A DNA stretch of 8,593 nt from Alphaproteobacteria bacterium (GTDB lineage Bacteria; Pseudomonadota; Alphaproteobacteria; Micropepsales; Micropepsaceae). The notes under the pieces are model-generated. The model was not told the DNA's origin. It ran no database searches and worked only from the letters and a program-made list of their open reading frames with translations. The stretch covers positions 1 to 8,593 of the forward strand of contig QKCS01000341.1 of assembly GCA_003246795.1 (NCBI GenBank), in the 5' to 3' direction. Both the position numbers and the translations under genes were made by a program. Shown in pieces: positions 1 to 6,388 of the stretch. The first letter of the stretch is position 1; each line of letters opens with the position of its first letter.

Positions 1-529
1 GCAGGGTCCGCGTCTCATCATGTTCGAGGGCAACGTTCAGTGGCTGGAGGGCGGCGAAGGCCGGCTGAAGATCCTCGACTTCAAGAAATACACGTTCGAC
101 CTCGGCCAATTCGACAAGCAGCGCGACATCGCGGCGCGCGAAGCGAGCGAACGGTATTTGGGCGAGTTGCTCAATCCTGAGAAAACGGTCAACGACAATC
201 AGCGACGGAAATACTTCTCGGAAGCGCACAACCGCCTGACGAGCCCGCTCTATTGCATCGTCTTCGCCTTGATCGGCGTCGTGGCGCTCGTCGGCGGCCA
301 TTTCAACAGACGCGGCTATGGCGGGCGGATCGCGCTTGCGATGCTTGCGGTCCTTGCCGCGCGTCTTCCCGGCTTCGGCTTCCAGCAGGCCACGAACTCG
401 ATGCCGGACGCCGTCGTCATGCTGTACATCTGGCCGGTCCTGTGGATCTTCGGCCTCTTGTTCGTGTTGGCCTTTCCGCCCTTTGAGCGGTTGAGCAGCG
501 GCGGCGTCGCCGGCGAGGCGGCGCAATGA
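1..529 (+). CDS. lptF: LptF, LPS export permease subunit (3' part, cut by window edge)
   Basis: C-terminal half of an inner-membrane subunit of the LptB2FG ABC transporter, which extracts LPS from the inner membrane and feeds it to the periplasmic Lpt bridge. The frame is open from base 2 to the TGA at 527-529, giving about 175 residues; the family is usually about 370-400 long, so the N-terminal membrane helices and most of the periplasmic beta-jellyroll lie outside the window. Seen: the end of the periplasmic domain (GPRLIMFEGNVQWLE, then LDFKKYTFDL), the YLGELLNP stretch, the SEAHNRLTSPLYCIVFALI motif that opens the first C-terminal helix, and a last helix near DAVVMLYIWPVLWIFGLLF. LptF and LptG are paralogues. 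The EAHNRLTSPLY pattern and the position upstream of lptG favour LptF. Its stop overlaps the lptG start (ATGA at 526-529), so the two subunits are probably translationally coupled. Confidence 0.93.
   Translation, partial: QGPRLIMFEGNVQWLEGGEGRLKILDFKKYTFDLGQFDKQRDIAAREASERYLGELLNPEKTVNDNQRRKYFSEAHNRLTSPLYCIVFALIGVVALVGGHFNRRGYGGRIALAMLAVLAARLPGFGFQQATNSMPDAVVMLYIWPVLWIFGLLFVLAFPPFERLSSGGVAGEAAQ
515..518 (+). promoter_or_regulatory. Ribosome binding site of lptG
   Basis: GAGG inside the last codons of lptF, 7 nt before the lptG ATG at 526. It supports that start and the 4-base overlap. Confidence 0.55.
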
Positions 530-1620
530 GCTTGAGTTGGACGCTATCGCGCTATCTCGCGCTGCAATTCCTCACGAGCGTGGGACTCGTCTTCGGTTTG
601 TGCGTCACGCTCGGCTTCGTCATCGACATCGTCGAATTGCTGAACCGCACCGCGGGCAAGGAAGCCGTGCCGCTGGCCTCGATCATGGGCATGGCACTGC
701 TCAAGCTTCCCAACCTCACCGAGAAGATGATGCCGTTCGCGATCCTGTTCGGCGCAATCTGGAACTTCGCGCGCTTGACGCGGAGCCAAGAGCTGGTCGT
801 GGCGCGCGCATCGGGCGTCTCGGCTTGGCTGTTCTTGGCGCCGGCGCTCGTTGTTTCACTCTTCGTCGGCATTTTCATGACAACTGTCTACAACCCGTTC
901 GCGGCACGGCTGGTGTCGCGATACGAGGAATTGGAGGCGCGCTACATCCGGGGGCGCTCCTCCTTGCTCGCCGTTTCGAGCAATGGGTTGTGGCTGCGGC
1001 AGGGGGACGAGAAAGGCCAGACCGTGATTCACGCGTTGCGGGTGTCCGACAGCGGACTTCGCCTGCAAGACGTGATCATGTTCATTTACGAGGGAAAAGA
1101 CTTGTTCCGGGGTCGAATCGACGCCCGCGAAGCGTCCCTTCTTAAGGATAAGTGGCACCTTGAGCGGGCTTGGGTCACGGGACCGGACCGTCCAGCTGTG
1201 TTCTATCCGACACTCGATGTGAAAACGTCCTTAACTCCGGACAAGATTCAAGAAAGCTTTGCAACCCCTGATACCATCGCGTTTTGGGACCTTCCCCAGT
1301 TCATTTCGCAGGCCGAGGCGGCCGGATTTTCGGCGACAAAACATAGGCTTCACTACCACGCCTTGCTTGCGGGGCCGGCGCTCTTATGCGCTATGATCTT
1401 CGTGGCGGCGGCATTCTCGCTTCGGCTGGCGCGTCTAGGGGGGGCCGCGAGGCTTATTCTCTCTGGCGTTCTGACCGGGTTCCTTCTGTATTTCTTCACG
1501 GACGTGACACACGCCCTGGGGATTTCCGGAATCGTACCGGTTGCGTTGGCGGCGTGGGCTCCTGCCACGACGGCTTTGTTGTTGGGCATGGCGTCTTTGT
1601 TCAATCAGGAGGACGGATGA
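526..1620 (+). CDS. lptG: LptG, LPS export permease subunit
   Basis: Complete 364-residue second permease subunit of the LptB2FG LPS exporter in the inner membrane. The YjgP/YjgQ fold is visible: three N-terminal helices (about residues 12-36, 60-82, 100-122), a large periplasmic domain (about 123-275) and three C-terminal helices (about 277-299, 306-328, 335-357). The cytoplasmic loop TRSQELVVARASGVS (85-99) is the family's conserved coupling-helix region that contacts the ATPase LptB. Length is normal for the family. The start is supported by GAGG 7 nt upstream and by overlap with the lptF stop; the stop overlaps the lptD start (ATGA 1617-1620). lptB is not in this window. Base composition drops locally inside the periplasmic-domain codons (bases 1201-1260 are 25/60 G+C), with no break in the frame. 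Confidence 0.96.
   Translation: MSLSWTLSRYLALQFLTSVGLVFGLCVTLGFVIDIVELLNRTAGKEAVPLASIMGMALLKLPNLTEKMMPFAILFGAIWNFARLTRSQELVVARASGVSAWLFLAPALVVSLFVGIFMTTVYNPFAARLVSRYEELEARYIRGRSSLLAVSSNGLWLRQGDEKGQTVIHALRVSDSGLRLQDVIMFIYEGKDLFRGRIDAREASLLKDKWHLERAWVTGPDRPAVFYPTLDVKTSLTPDKIQESFATPDTIAFWDLPQFISQAEAAGFSATKHRLHYHALLAGPALLCAMIFVAAAFSLRLARLGGAARLILSGVLTGFLLYFFTDVTHALGISGIVPVALAAWAPATTALLLGMASLFNQEDG
1607..1612 (+). promoter_or_regulatory. Strong ribosome binding site deciding the lptD start
   Basis: Perfect AGGAGG within the end of lptG, 4 nt before ATG 1617. The reading frame is open further upstream (an ATG exists at 1386), but this site, the signal peptide that follows and the ATGA overlap with the lptG stop place the true start at 1617. 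Confidence 0.8.
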
Positions 1621-3821
1621 AGGTCGCGTATCGCCTCATCGCGGTTCTCCTTGCATCCGGGTCGTCGCTTTCGCTGGCGGCGGCATCCGTCAACAGCCCG
1701 ATTCTCATTCCGCTTCGCCACACCGTCGACGAAAACCAGCCGCAAGGCGGCGGCGAGGCCAAGCCGCAAGACGAAGAGAAGAACCGCGAGGTTTTGATCC
1801 GCGCCGACGTCATGACCTACGACGCGAACACTAGCGTCGTCACGGCGGAAGGCAACGTCGAGGTCATCTACGGCGAACGGACTTTGGTCGCCGACAAGCT
1901 CGTCTACGACCAGAAAACGCACATCGTGTCAGCCGTCGGCAACGCGACCTTGCGCGAGCCCAACGGCACCACGCTCTCAGGCAACAAAATCGACGTCACC
2001 GACGACATGAAGGAAGGCGTCATCGAGAGCCTGAACGTCATGATTGCCGGGCGCGGTCATCTGGCCGCCGCACGTGCGACGCGGACCGGCGGCACAGTGA
2101 TGACGCTCGAGAAGGCCGCCTACACGACCTGCAAGCCCTGCAAGGACGATCCGAGCCGGCCGCCGACGTGGCAGATCAAGGCGTTTCGCGTCGTCTACAA
2201 TCAGGAGAAGGCGCGCGTCGAATACGAAGACGCGTTCTTCGAAGTGTTCGGCGTGCCGATCGCGTACCTGCCCTACTTCTCGCATTCCGATCCGGAAGCG
2301 CCGCGCCAATCCGGCTTCCTGGTTCCCAGCCTCGGACACTCGTCGGATCTCGGTTATTTCATCGAGGTCCCGTACTACTTCGCACTCGATCCAAGCTACG
2401 ACCTGCTGCTCGCGCCGATGTATACGGAAGAGGACGGCCCGCTGCTCAAGGGCGAGTGGCGTCAGCGCACGATGGCGGGCCAGTACAACATCCAGGGCTC
2501 GGGCCGGTACGGCAAGCCGCGCGACCGGTTCGGCGTCGAGCAGGACGAAGAAACGCTTCAAGGGCACATCTTCGGCACCGGACGGTTCCAAATCGACGAC
2601 GTGTGGCGCTGGGGCTATGACGCGCAACTGACCTCGAACGACACCTATCTCAAACGCTACGACATCTCGTCGTTGGACCGGCTTGAGAACAATCTGTTCA
2701 TCGAGGGCATCGACGGACGTTCCTATGCCGCCGTCAACGGCTGGTACTTCCAAGGCCTGCGCGAGACCGACGATCCCGGACTGACGCCTCTGGTGCTGCC
2801 GCTCGTCGAACTTGAATACGTGCCCGATGAAACGGTTCTGGGCGGGCGTTTCTCGCTGGCCGGAAACCTGCTCTATCTACACCGGGGCGAAGGACAGGAC
2901 ACGGCGCGCGTGTCGTCGACGGCGTCGTGGAAACTGCCGCTGACGACGACGGGCGGGCACTTGCTCACCTTCTTCGCCAACCTGCGCGCCGACGGCTATC
3001 ACGTGACCGACACGGGCATGAGCGGCACGGAGGAAGAGACCGTCGGACGCGTGTTGCCGTGGGCCGGCGTCGAGTGGCGCTATCCGCTCGTGCGCACCGA
3101 TTGGGGCTGGCGCCAGATCATCGAACCGATCGTTCAGGTGATCGGCGCACCCTACGGCGGCAACCCGGACGAGATTCCCAACGAAGACAGCGCGAGCTTC
3201 GAGTTCGACGAGACGAACCTGTTTTCGTTCAACAAGTTCCCCGGCCTCGACCGCTGGGAAACGGGCCCACGCGTCAATGCGGGCGTGCGCGCCGCCGCCT
3301 ATTTCGACGACGGCTTCGTCGAGGCGATCCTCGGCGAGAGCTTCCGCTTCCACGAGGACAACGCCTTCACCGAGCAGTCGGGCTTGCGCAACCAGCAATC
3401 CGACTATGTCGGACGTCTGACCGTGCAGCCCGACGGCAACGTCCGCATCGTCCATCGTTTCCGAATCGATCAATCGGCCTTCCGCTTCGAGCGAAACGAA
3501 GTCTACGCCGAGGCGTTCGACCCGGACGTCTATTCGTTCAGGGCGGGCTATGTGCTGCTTGAACCCGACCCGCTGCTTCCCGACCAGCGCGAGGAGGTCA
3601 ACCTGGCCGGCAGCGTCCAAGCGCTGGAGGACATCTGGCTGAGAGCGTCGGGCCGTCGTGATTTGGCCGGCGACCAGATGATCGAGAGCAAGTTCGGCAT
3701 CTCGTACGAAGACGATTGCGCGGAGTTCGGCGTCGATTTCCGCCGCCGATTCACCCGCGACCGCGACATCGAGCCGGCGTCGTCGTTCCTGTTCACGTTC
3801 CGCCTCAAGGGCGTCAACTAG
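1617..3821 (+). CDS. lptD: LptD, outer-membrane LPS assembly translocon
   Basis: 734-residue outer-membrane protein that receives LPS from the periplasmic bridge and inserts it in the outer leaflet, normally as a barrel plugged by the lipoprotein LptE. Order of parts: a signal peptide (about 1-23, MKVAYRLIAVLLASGSS then AAA); an acidic, Gln-rich linker (about 36-57); an OstA/LptA-like beta-jellyroll (about 58-165, with VLIRADVMTYD and VVTAEGNVEV); the family hallmark GVPIAYLPYFSHSDP...RQSGFLVPS (212-238); then the beta-barrel to the end (last strand FLFTFRLKGVN). There are only three cysteines: C172 and C175 in a C-K-P-C motif and C701 near the C-terminus. E. coli LptD has four (31, 173, 724, 725) forming disulfides that link the jellyroll to the barrel, so a similar but reduced link is inferred here. 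Start chosen at the ATGA overlap behind AGGAGG. Confidence 0.96.
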   Translation: MKVAYRLIAVLLASGSSLSLAAASVNSPILIPLRHTVDENQPQGGGEAKPQDEEKNREVLIRADVMTYDANTSVVTAEGNVEVIYGERTLVADKLVYDQKTHIVSAVGNATLREPNGTTLSGNKIDVTDDMKEGVIESLNVMIAGRGHLAAARATRTGGTVMTLEKAAYTTCKPCKDDPSRPPTWQIKAFRVVYNQEKARVEYEDAFFEVFGVPIAYLPYFSHSDPEAPRQSGFLVPSLGHSSDLGYFIEVPYYFALDPSYDLLLAPMYTEEDGPLLKGEWRQRTMAGQYNIQGSGRYGKPRDRFGVEQDEETLQGHIFGTGRFQIDDVWRWGYDAQLTSNDTYLKRYDISSLDRLENNLFIEGIDGRSYAAVNGWYFQGLRETDDPGLTPLVLPLVELEYVPDETVLGGRFSLAGNLLYLHRGEGQDTARVSSTASWKLPLTTTGGHLLTFFANLRADGYHVTDTGMSGTEEETVGRVLPWAGVEWRYPLVRTDWGWRQIIEPIVQVIGAPYGGNPDEIPNEDSASFEFDETNLFSFNKFPGLDRWETGPRVNAGVRAAAYFDDGFVEAILGESFRFHEDNAFTEQSGLRNQQSDYVGRLTVQPDGNVRIVHRFRIDQSAFRFERNEVYAEAFDPDVYSFRAGYVLLEPDPLLPDQREEVNLAGSVQALEDIWLRASGRRDLAGDQMIESKFGISYEDDCAEFGVDFRRRFTRDRDIEPASSFLFTFRLKGVN

Positions 3822-3848
3822 ACCTCGCCGACAGCCCTCAAGGCCGCG

Positions 3849-3872
3849 CAATGCCTAGATTTTGCGGCATTG
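3849..3872. repeat. Perfect 7-bp inverted repeat, 10-nt loop
   Basis: CAATGCC (3849-3855), TAGATTTTGC, GGCATTG (3866-3872). It lies 27 bp after the lptD stop and its right arm overlaps the candidate -35 element TTGATC. As RNA it could form a short hairpin; as DNA it could be an operator. It is not followed by a T-run, so it is not a canonical terminator. Confidence 0.5.
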
Positions 3873-3897
3873 ATCGAGCGTCGGAAGTGGTTATTCT
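3870..3897 (+). promoter_or_regulatory. Candidate sigma70-type promoter for surA-pdxA-rsmA
   Basis: TTGATC (3870-3875), 16 nt, TATTCT (3892-3897). Each box matches 4 of 6 consensus bases and the spacer is near optimal. It lies about 80 bp before the surA ATG. This is a pattern match only; alphaproteobacterial promoters are degenerate. Confidence 0.3.
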
Positions 3898-3907
3898 CCC
3901 GGGCGTT
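3883..3907 (+). promoter_or_regulatory. Candidate ECF-sigma (EcfG-like) promoter
   Basis: GGAAG (3883-3887), 16 nt, CGTT (3904-3907). The general-stress sigma factor EcfG of alphaproteobacteria recognises GGAAC-N16/17-CGTT; here one of nine defined bases differs. It overlaps the sigma70-like pattern above, so at most one of the two need be real. In E. coli the lptD-surA region is partly under the envelope-stress ECF factor sigmaE, which makes the idea reasonable but not proven. Confidence 0.25.
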
Positions 3908-3979
3908 GCTGTTGCCAGGCCGATTCAAGTTCCCGGCGGCTCTGGCGTATTCGTCTTCTCAGGATTCTCGGTAGCTGCG

Positions 3980-5365
3980 ATGTTCGTTCGTCGTTCGGTC
4001 TGGTCAACCCGCTCTTTCGCACTGCTCGCCCTCGTTGTCGCCGCGGTGCTCGCGATCTCCGCTAACCAGACCATCGCCGCCGGCGCCACGAAAGAGCCCA
4101 AGACGATGCGCGCGGCCGCCATCGTCAACGACATCATCATCTCGAGCTACGACCTCGATCAGCGCATCAAGCTTGTGATGGTGACGTCGGGCAGCCAGGG
4201 CCCCGAGGTCGCCAAGCGGTTGCGCCCGCAAGTGCTGCGCCAGTTGATCGACGAACTGCTGCAGCTGCAGGAGGCGCAAAAGTACAACGTCAAGATCACG
4301 CAGGACGATCTCGACAAGAATTTCAAGCGCATCGCGCAGCAGAACAACATCACGGTCGACTCGATCTACAAGATGCTTGATCAGAACGGCATCGCGCGCG
4401 CGACGCTGCAGAATCAGATCAAAGCGGACTTGGCGTGGAACAAGCTCGTCCAGCAGAGGCTGGCGCCGCGCGTGTCGGTTTCCGACGAGGAAGTCGATCG
4501 CGTCCTCAAGCAGATGCAGGAGTCTTCCAAGAAGACTCAGTATGCGGTGTCGGAGATTTTTCTGGCCGTCGACTCGCCGGAGCTGGACGATCAGATCAAA
4601 CAGAACATCCAAGGCATCCTGGGCCAGCTTCGGACGGGCGCGAACTTCGTGGCGCTGGCACGGCAGTTCAGCCAATCGCCGTCGTCGAGCAACGGCGGCG
4701 ATATCGGTCTGGTGACGGAGGAAGAACTGCCGGACGCGATCGCCGCCGTCGTGGTGAAGACGGCTCCAGGCTCGATTTCGGATCCCGTTCGCGGACCAGG
4801 CGGGTACTACATCATCGGCGTGCGCGAGAAGCGCCTGCCGACCGGGTCGAAGGTCGAGCAAGTCGAAGCGCCGCAGCCGCAGAAACCGCAAAGGATGAAG
4901 TCGACGATCACGCTGGCTCAAATTTCGATCCCGCTTCCCGACAACGCGTCGAAGGCGAAGGAAGACCAGGTCCGCAAGCAGGCGATCGAAATCTACCGTT
5001 CGGTGGACGGCTGTTCGTCGGCGGCCTCGATCGCGCGGTCCCACGGTGGCAATTACACAATGATCGGGTCCATGGGCACCAAGGACCTCGCGCCCCAATT
5101 CGTCAAGATCCTCGGGCAGACGCCGAACGGCCGCTCCACGCCGCCGCTCCGCGGCGCTTCCGGCATCGAAATGTACGTCATCTGCGCGGGCGGCATGATT
5201 CCGGCCCAGACGGTGCAAGACAGGCCCCCGGTGATCGTCGCGCAGAAAGACGTGACACGCGAAGAGGTCGAGAACCGCCTGTTCAGCCAGGAACTCTCGA
5301 TGCTCGCCCGCCGCTATATGCGCGACTTGCGGCGCGACGCCACGATCGAGATGCGGGACAACTAG
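3980..5365 (+). CDS. surA: SurA-like periplasmic chaperone / parvulin prolyl isomerase
   Basis: 461-residue periplasmic chaperone that carries unfolded outer-membrane proteins to the BAM complex. From the ATG at 3980: signal peptide (about 1-34, RR near the start, hydrophobic FALLALVVAAVLAI); SurA N-terminal helical chaperone domain (about 44-165, beginning AAIVNDIIISSYDLDQR); one recognisable parvulin domain (about 187-285, with FSQSPSSSNGGDIGL and GPGGYYIIGVREKR); a Pro/Gln-rich linker (298-305); a second, degenerate parvulin-like repeat (about 308-405, in which HGGNYTMIG and RGASGIEMYVI mirror NGGDIGLV and RGPGGYYIIGV); and a C-terminal helix (about 425-450) that in SurA packs back on the N-domain. 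The only cysteines are C345 and C402, both in the degenerate repeat. No good Shine-Dalgarno is seen (AGGA at 3961-3964 is 15 nt away). An upstream in-frame ATG at 3851 would internalise the signal peptide and is rejected. Confidence 0.88.
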   Translation: MFVRRSVWSTRSFALLALVVAAVLAISANQTIAAGATKEPKTMRAAAIVNDIIISSYDLDQRIKLVMVTSGSQGPEVAKRLRPQVLRQLIDELLQLQEAQKYNVKITQDDLDKNFKRIAQQNNITVDSIYKMLDQNGIARATLQNQIKADLAWNKLVQQRLAPRVSVSDEEVDRVLKQMQESSKKTQYAVSEIFLAVDSPELDDQIKQNIQGILGQLRTGANFVALARQFSQSPSSSNGGDIGLVTEEELPDAIAAVVVKTAPGSISDPVRGPGGYYIIGVREKRLPTGSKVEQVEAPQPQKPQRMKSTITLAQISIPLPDNASKAKEDQVRKQAIEIYRSVDGCSSAASIARSHGGNYTMIGSMGTKDLAPQFVKILGQTPNGRSTPPLRGASGIEMYVICAGGMIPAQTVQDRPPVIVAQKDVTREEVENRLFSQELSMLARRYMRDLRRDATIEMRDN

Positions 5366-5368
5366 GGG
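5364..5368 (+). promoter_or_regulatory. Ribosome binding site of pdxA, overlapping the surA stop
   Basis: AGGGG shares two bases with the surA TAG stop and lies only 3 nt before the pdxA ATG at 5372, which is shorter than optimal. Ribosomes finishing surA may reinitiate here. Confidence 0.4.
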
Positions 5369-5371
5369 CAC

Positions 5372-6388
5372 ATGGCGCGGAGGCCGCAGCGCAGGCCGCT
5401 CGCACTCACGATGGGAGAGCCCGCGGGCGTCGCGGGCGAGATTGTGATCAAGGCTTGGCATGCGCCGGACGGACGGCCTGTGCCAGCTTTTGCCGTGCTG
5501 GGCGACCCCGAGTGGCTGCGCGCCGAGGCGCACCGCATCAAGAGCCATTCCCACATCATCGAAGTCGCGTCGATGGACGAGGCGGGGCGGCGGTTCTTCG
5601 AAGGCGTGCCCGTTCTTCCTGTTCCTTTGAAAGTCAAAGCCGTGCCCGGCGCACCGGACGCCGCCAACGGTGCGGCCGTCATTGCGGCGATCGACAAGGC
5701 GGTTGCGCTGGCGCGCGGCGGAGAAGCCGCGGGCGTCGTGACCAACCCTATTCACAAGGCGACGCTTTATCAGGCCGGATTCAAATTCCCGGGACACACG
5801 GAGTACCTGGCGTCTTTGTGCGGCGGCACGGCGCCGGTGATGATGCTCGTTATAGAAGGACTGCGCGTGGTGCCCGTGACCGTGCACGTGTCCCTGGCAC
5901 AGGCGGTTCGCAGCCTGACACGCGAGGCGATCATTGCGGCGGGCGCGGCGACGCATCGTGCGCTGATCCAGGACTTGGGCATCGCCAAGCCGCGTCTTGC
6001 CGTGGCGGCGCTCAACCCGCACGCGGGCGAAGGCGGGGCGATGGGCGACGAGGAGACACGGATCATTGCGCCGGCGATCTCCGATCTGCGCTCCCAAGGC
6101 CTTGAGGTCACCGGTCCCCTACCCGCCGACGCGCTCTTCCATGCCGGCGCGCGCGCCCGGTATGACGCGGCAATCTGCATGTATCACGATCAAGCGTTGA
6201 TCCCGCTCAAGACGCTCGACTTCGCCGGCGGCGTGAACGTCACGTTGGGACTGCCGATCGTGCGAACGTCTCCGGATCACGGCACGGCGCTCGACATTGC
6301 GGGGCAGGATCGCGCCGATCCCTCCAGCCTCGTTGCCGCCTTGCGTCTTGCGGAAGCGATCGCGTTCGAGCGCGCCAAGCGGGCATGA
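5372..6388 (+). CDS. pdxA: 4-hydroxythreonine-4-phosphate dehydrogenase
   Basis: 338-residue NAD-dependent enzyme of the DXP-dependent pyridoxal 5'-phosphate route. It oxidises 4-phosphohydroxy-L-threonine, whose product decarboxylates to the aminoacetone phosphate used by PdxJ. Seen: the N-terminal MGEPAGVAGEI motif (14-24), TNPIHKATLYQAG (124-136), the substrate-binding GHTEY (141-145, H142/T143), and the three divalent-metal histidines H172 (VTVHVS), H217 (NPHAGEGG) and H272 (MYHDQ), matching E. coli H166, H211 and H266. The C-terminal NVTLGLPIVRTSPDHGTALDIAG block is also intact. Length matches E. coli (329). The ATG sits 6 bp after the surA stop, and the next Met (residue 14) lies inside the conserved motif, so the first start is right. 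The stop overlaps the rsmA start (ATGA 6385-6388). The surA/rsmA neighbours argue for true PdxA rather than a catabolic PdxA2 paralogue. Confidence 0.96.
   Translation: MARRPQRRPLALTMGEPAGVAGEIVIKAWHAPDGRPVPAFAVLGDPEWLRAEAHRIKSHSHIIEVASMDEAGRRFFEGVPVLPVPLKVKAVPGAPDAANGAAVIAAIDKAVALARGGEAAGVVTNPIHKATLYQAGFKFPGHTEYLASLCGGTAPVMMLVIEGLRVVPVTVHVSLAQAVRSLTREAIIAAGAATHRALIQDLGIAKPRLAVAALNPHAGEGGAMGDEETRIIAPAISDLRSQGLEVTGPLPADALFHAGARARYDAAICMYHDQALIPLKTLDFAGGVNVTLGLPIVRTSPDHGTALDIAGQDRADPSSLVAALRLAEAIAFERAKRA

Larger units (their letters stand above)
3822..3979. other. lptD-surA intergenic region with possible promoter
   Basis: The only real gap in the window, 158 bp. It holds a 7-bp inverted repeat (3849-3872) and two overlapping promoter-like patterns (3870-3907). 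No T-run follows the repeat, so I see no intrinsic terminator after lptD; transcription from lptFGD may read into surA. The surA frame happens to be open through the whole gap and into lptD. An in-frame ATG at 3851 could in principle start a longer protein, but it would bury the signal peptide. Confidence 0.7.

Noticed and set aside
1386..1616. Possible 77-residue N-terminal extension of LptD from an upstream ATG
   Set aside because: It would lie entirely inside lptG and put the signal peptide in the middle of the protein. AGGAGG and the ATGA overlap point to 1617.
1977..3851. Long minus-strand open frames opposite lptD (1977-2753 and 2877-3851)
   Set aside because: Same shadow effect. lptD on the plus strand carries a signal peptide, ribosome site and family hallmarks; the antisense translations carry none.
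3716..3979. Upstream starts for SurA (ATG at 3716 or 3851)
   Set aside because: Both would place a Gly/Arg/Pro-rich stretch before the signal peptide, and the first starts inside lptD. The ATG at 3980 begins a normal signal peptide.
4004..6097. A 697-codon open frame on the minus strand opposite surA and pdxA
   Set aside because: It crosses two well-supported genes, is rich in Arg/Leu/His/Asp in the way expected of a GC-rich complement frame, and shows no recognisable domain or start context. It is a codon-bias shadow.
4435..6105. A 556-codon plus-strand frame running across the surA-pdxA junction in another frame
   Set aside because: Arg/Gly/Ala-rich translation with no family motif; both real genes are intact in their own frames. 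The length reflects few stops in high G+C sequence.
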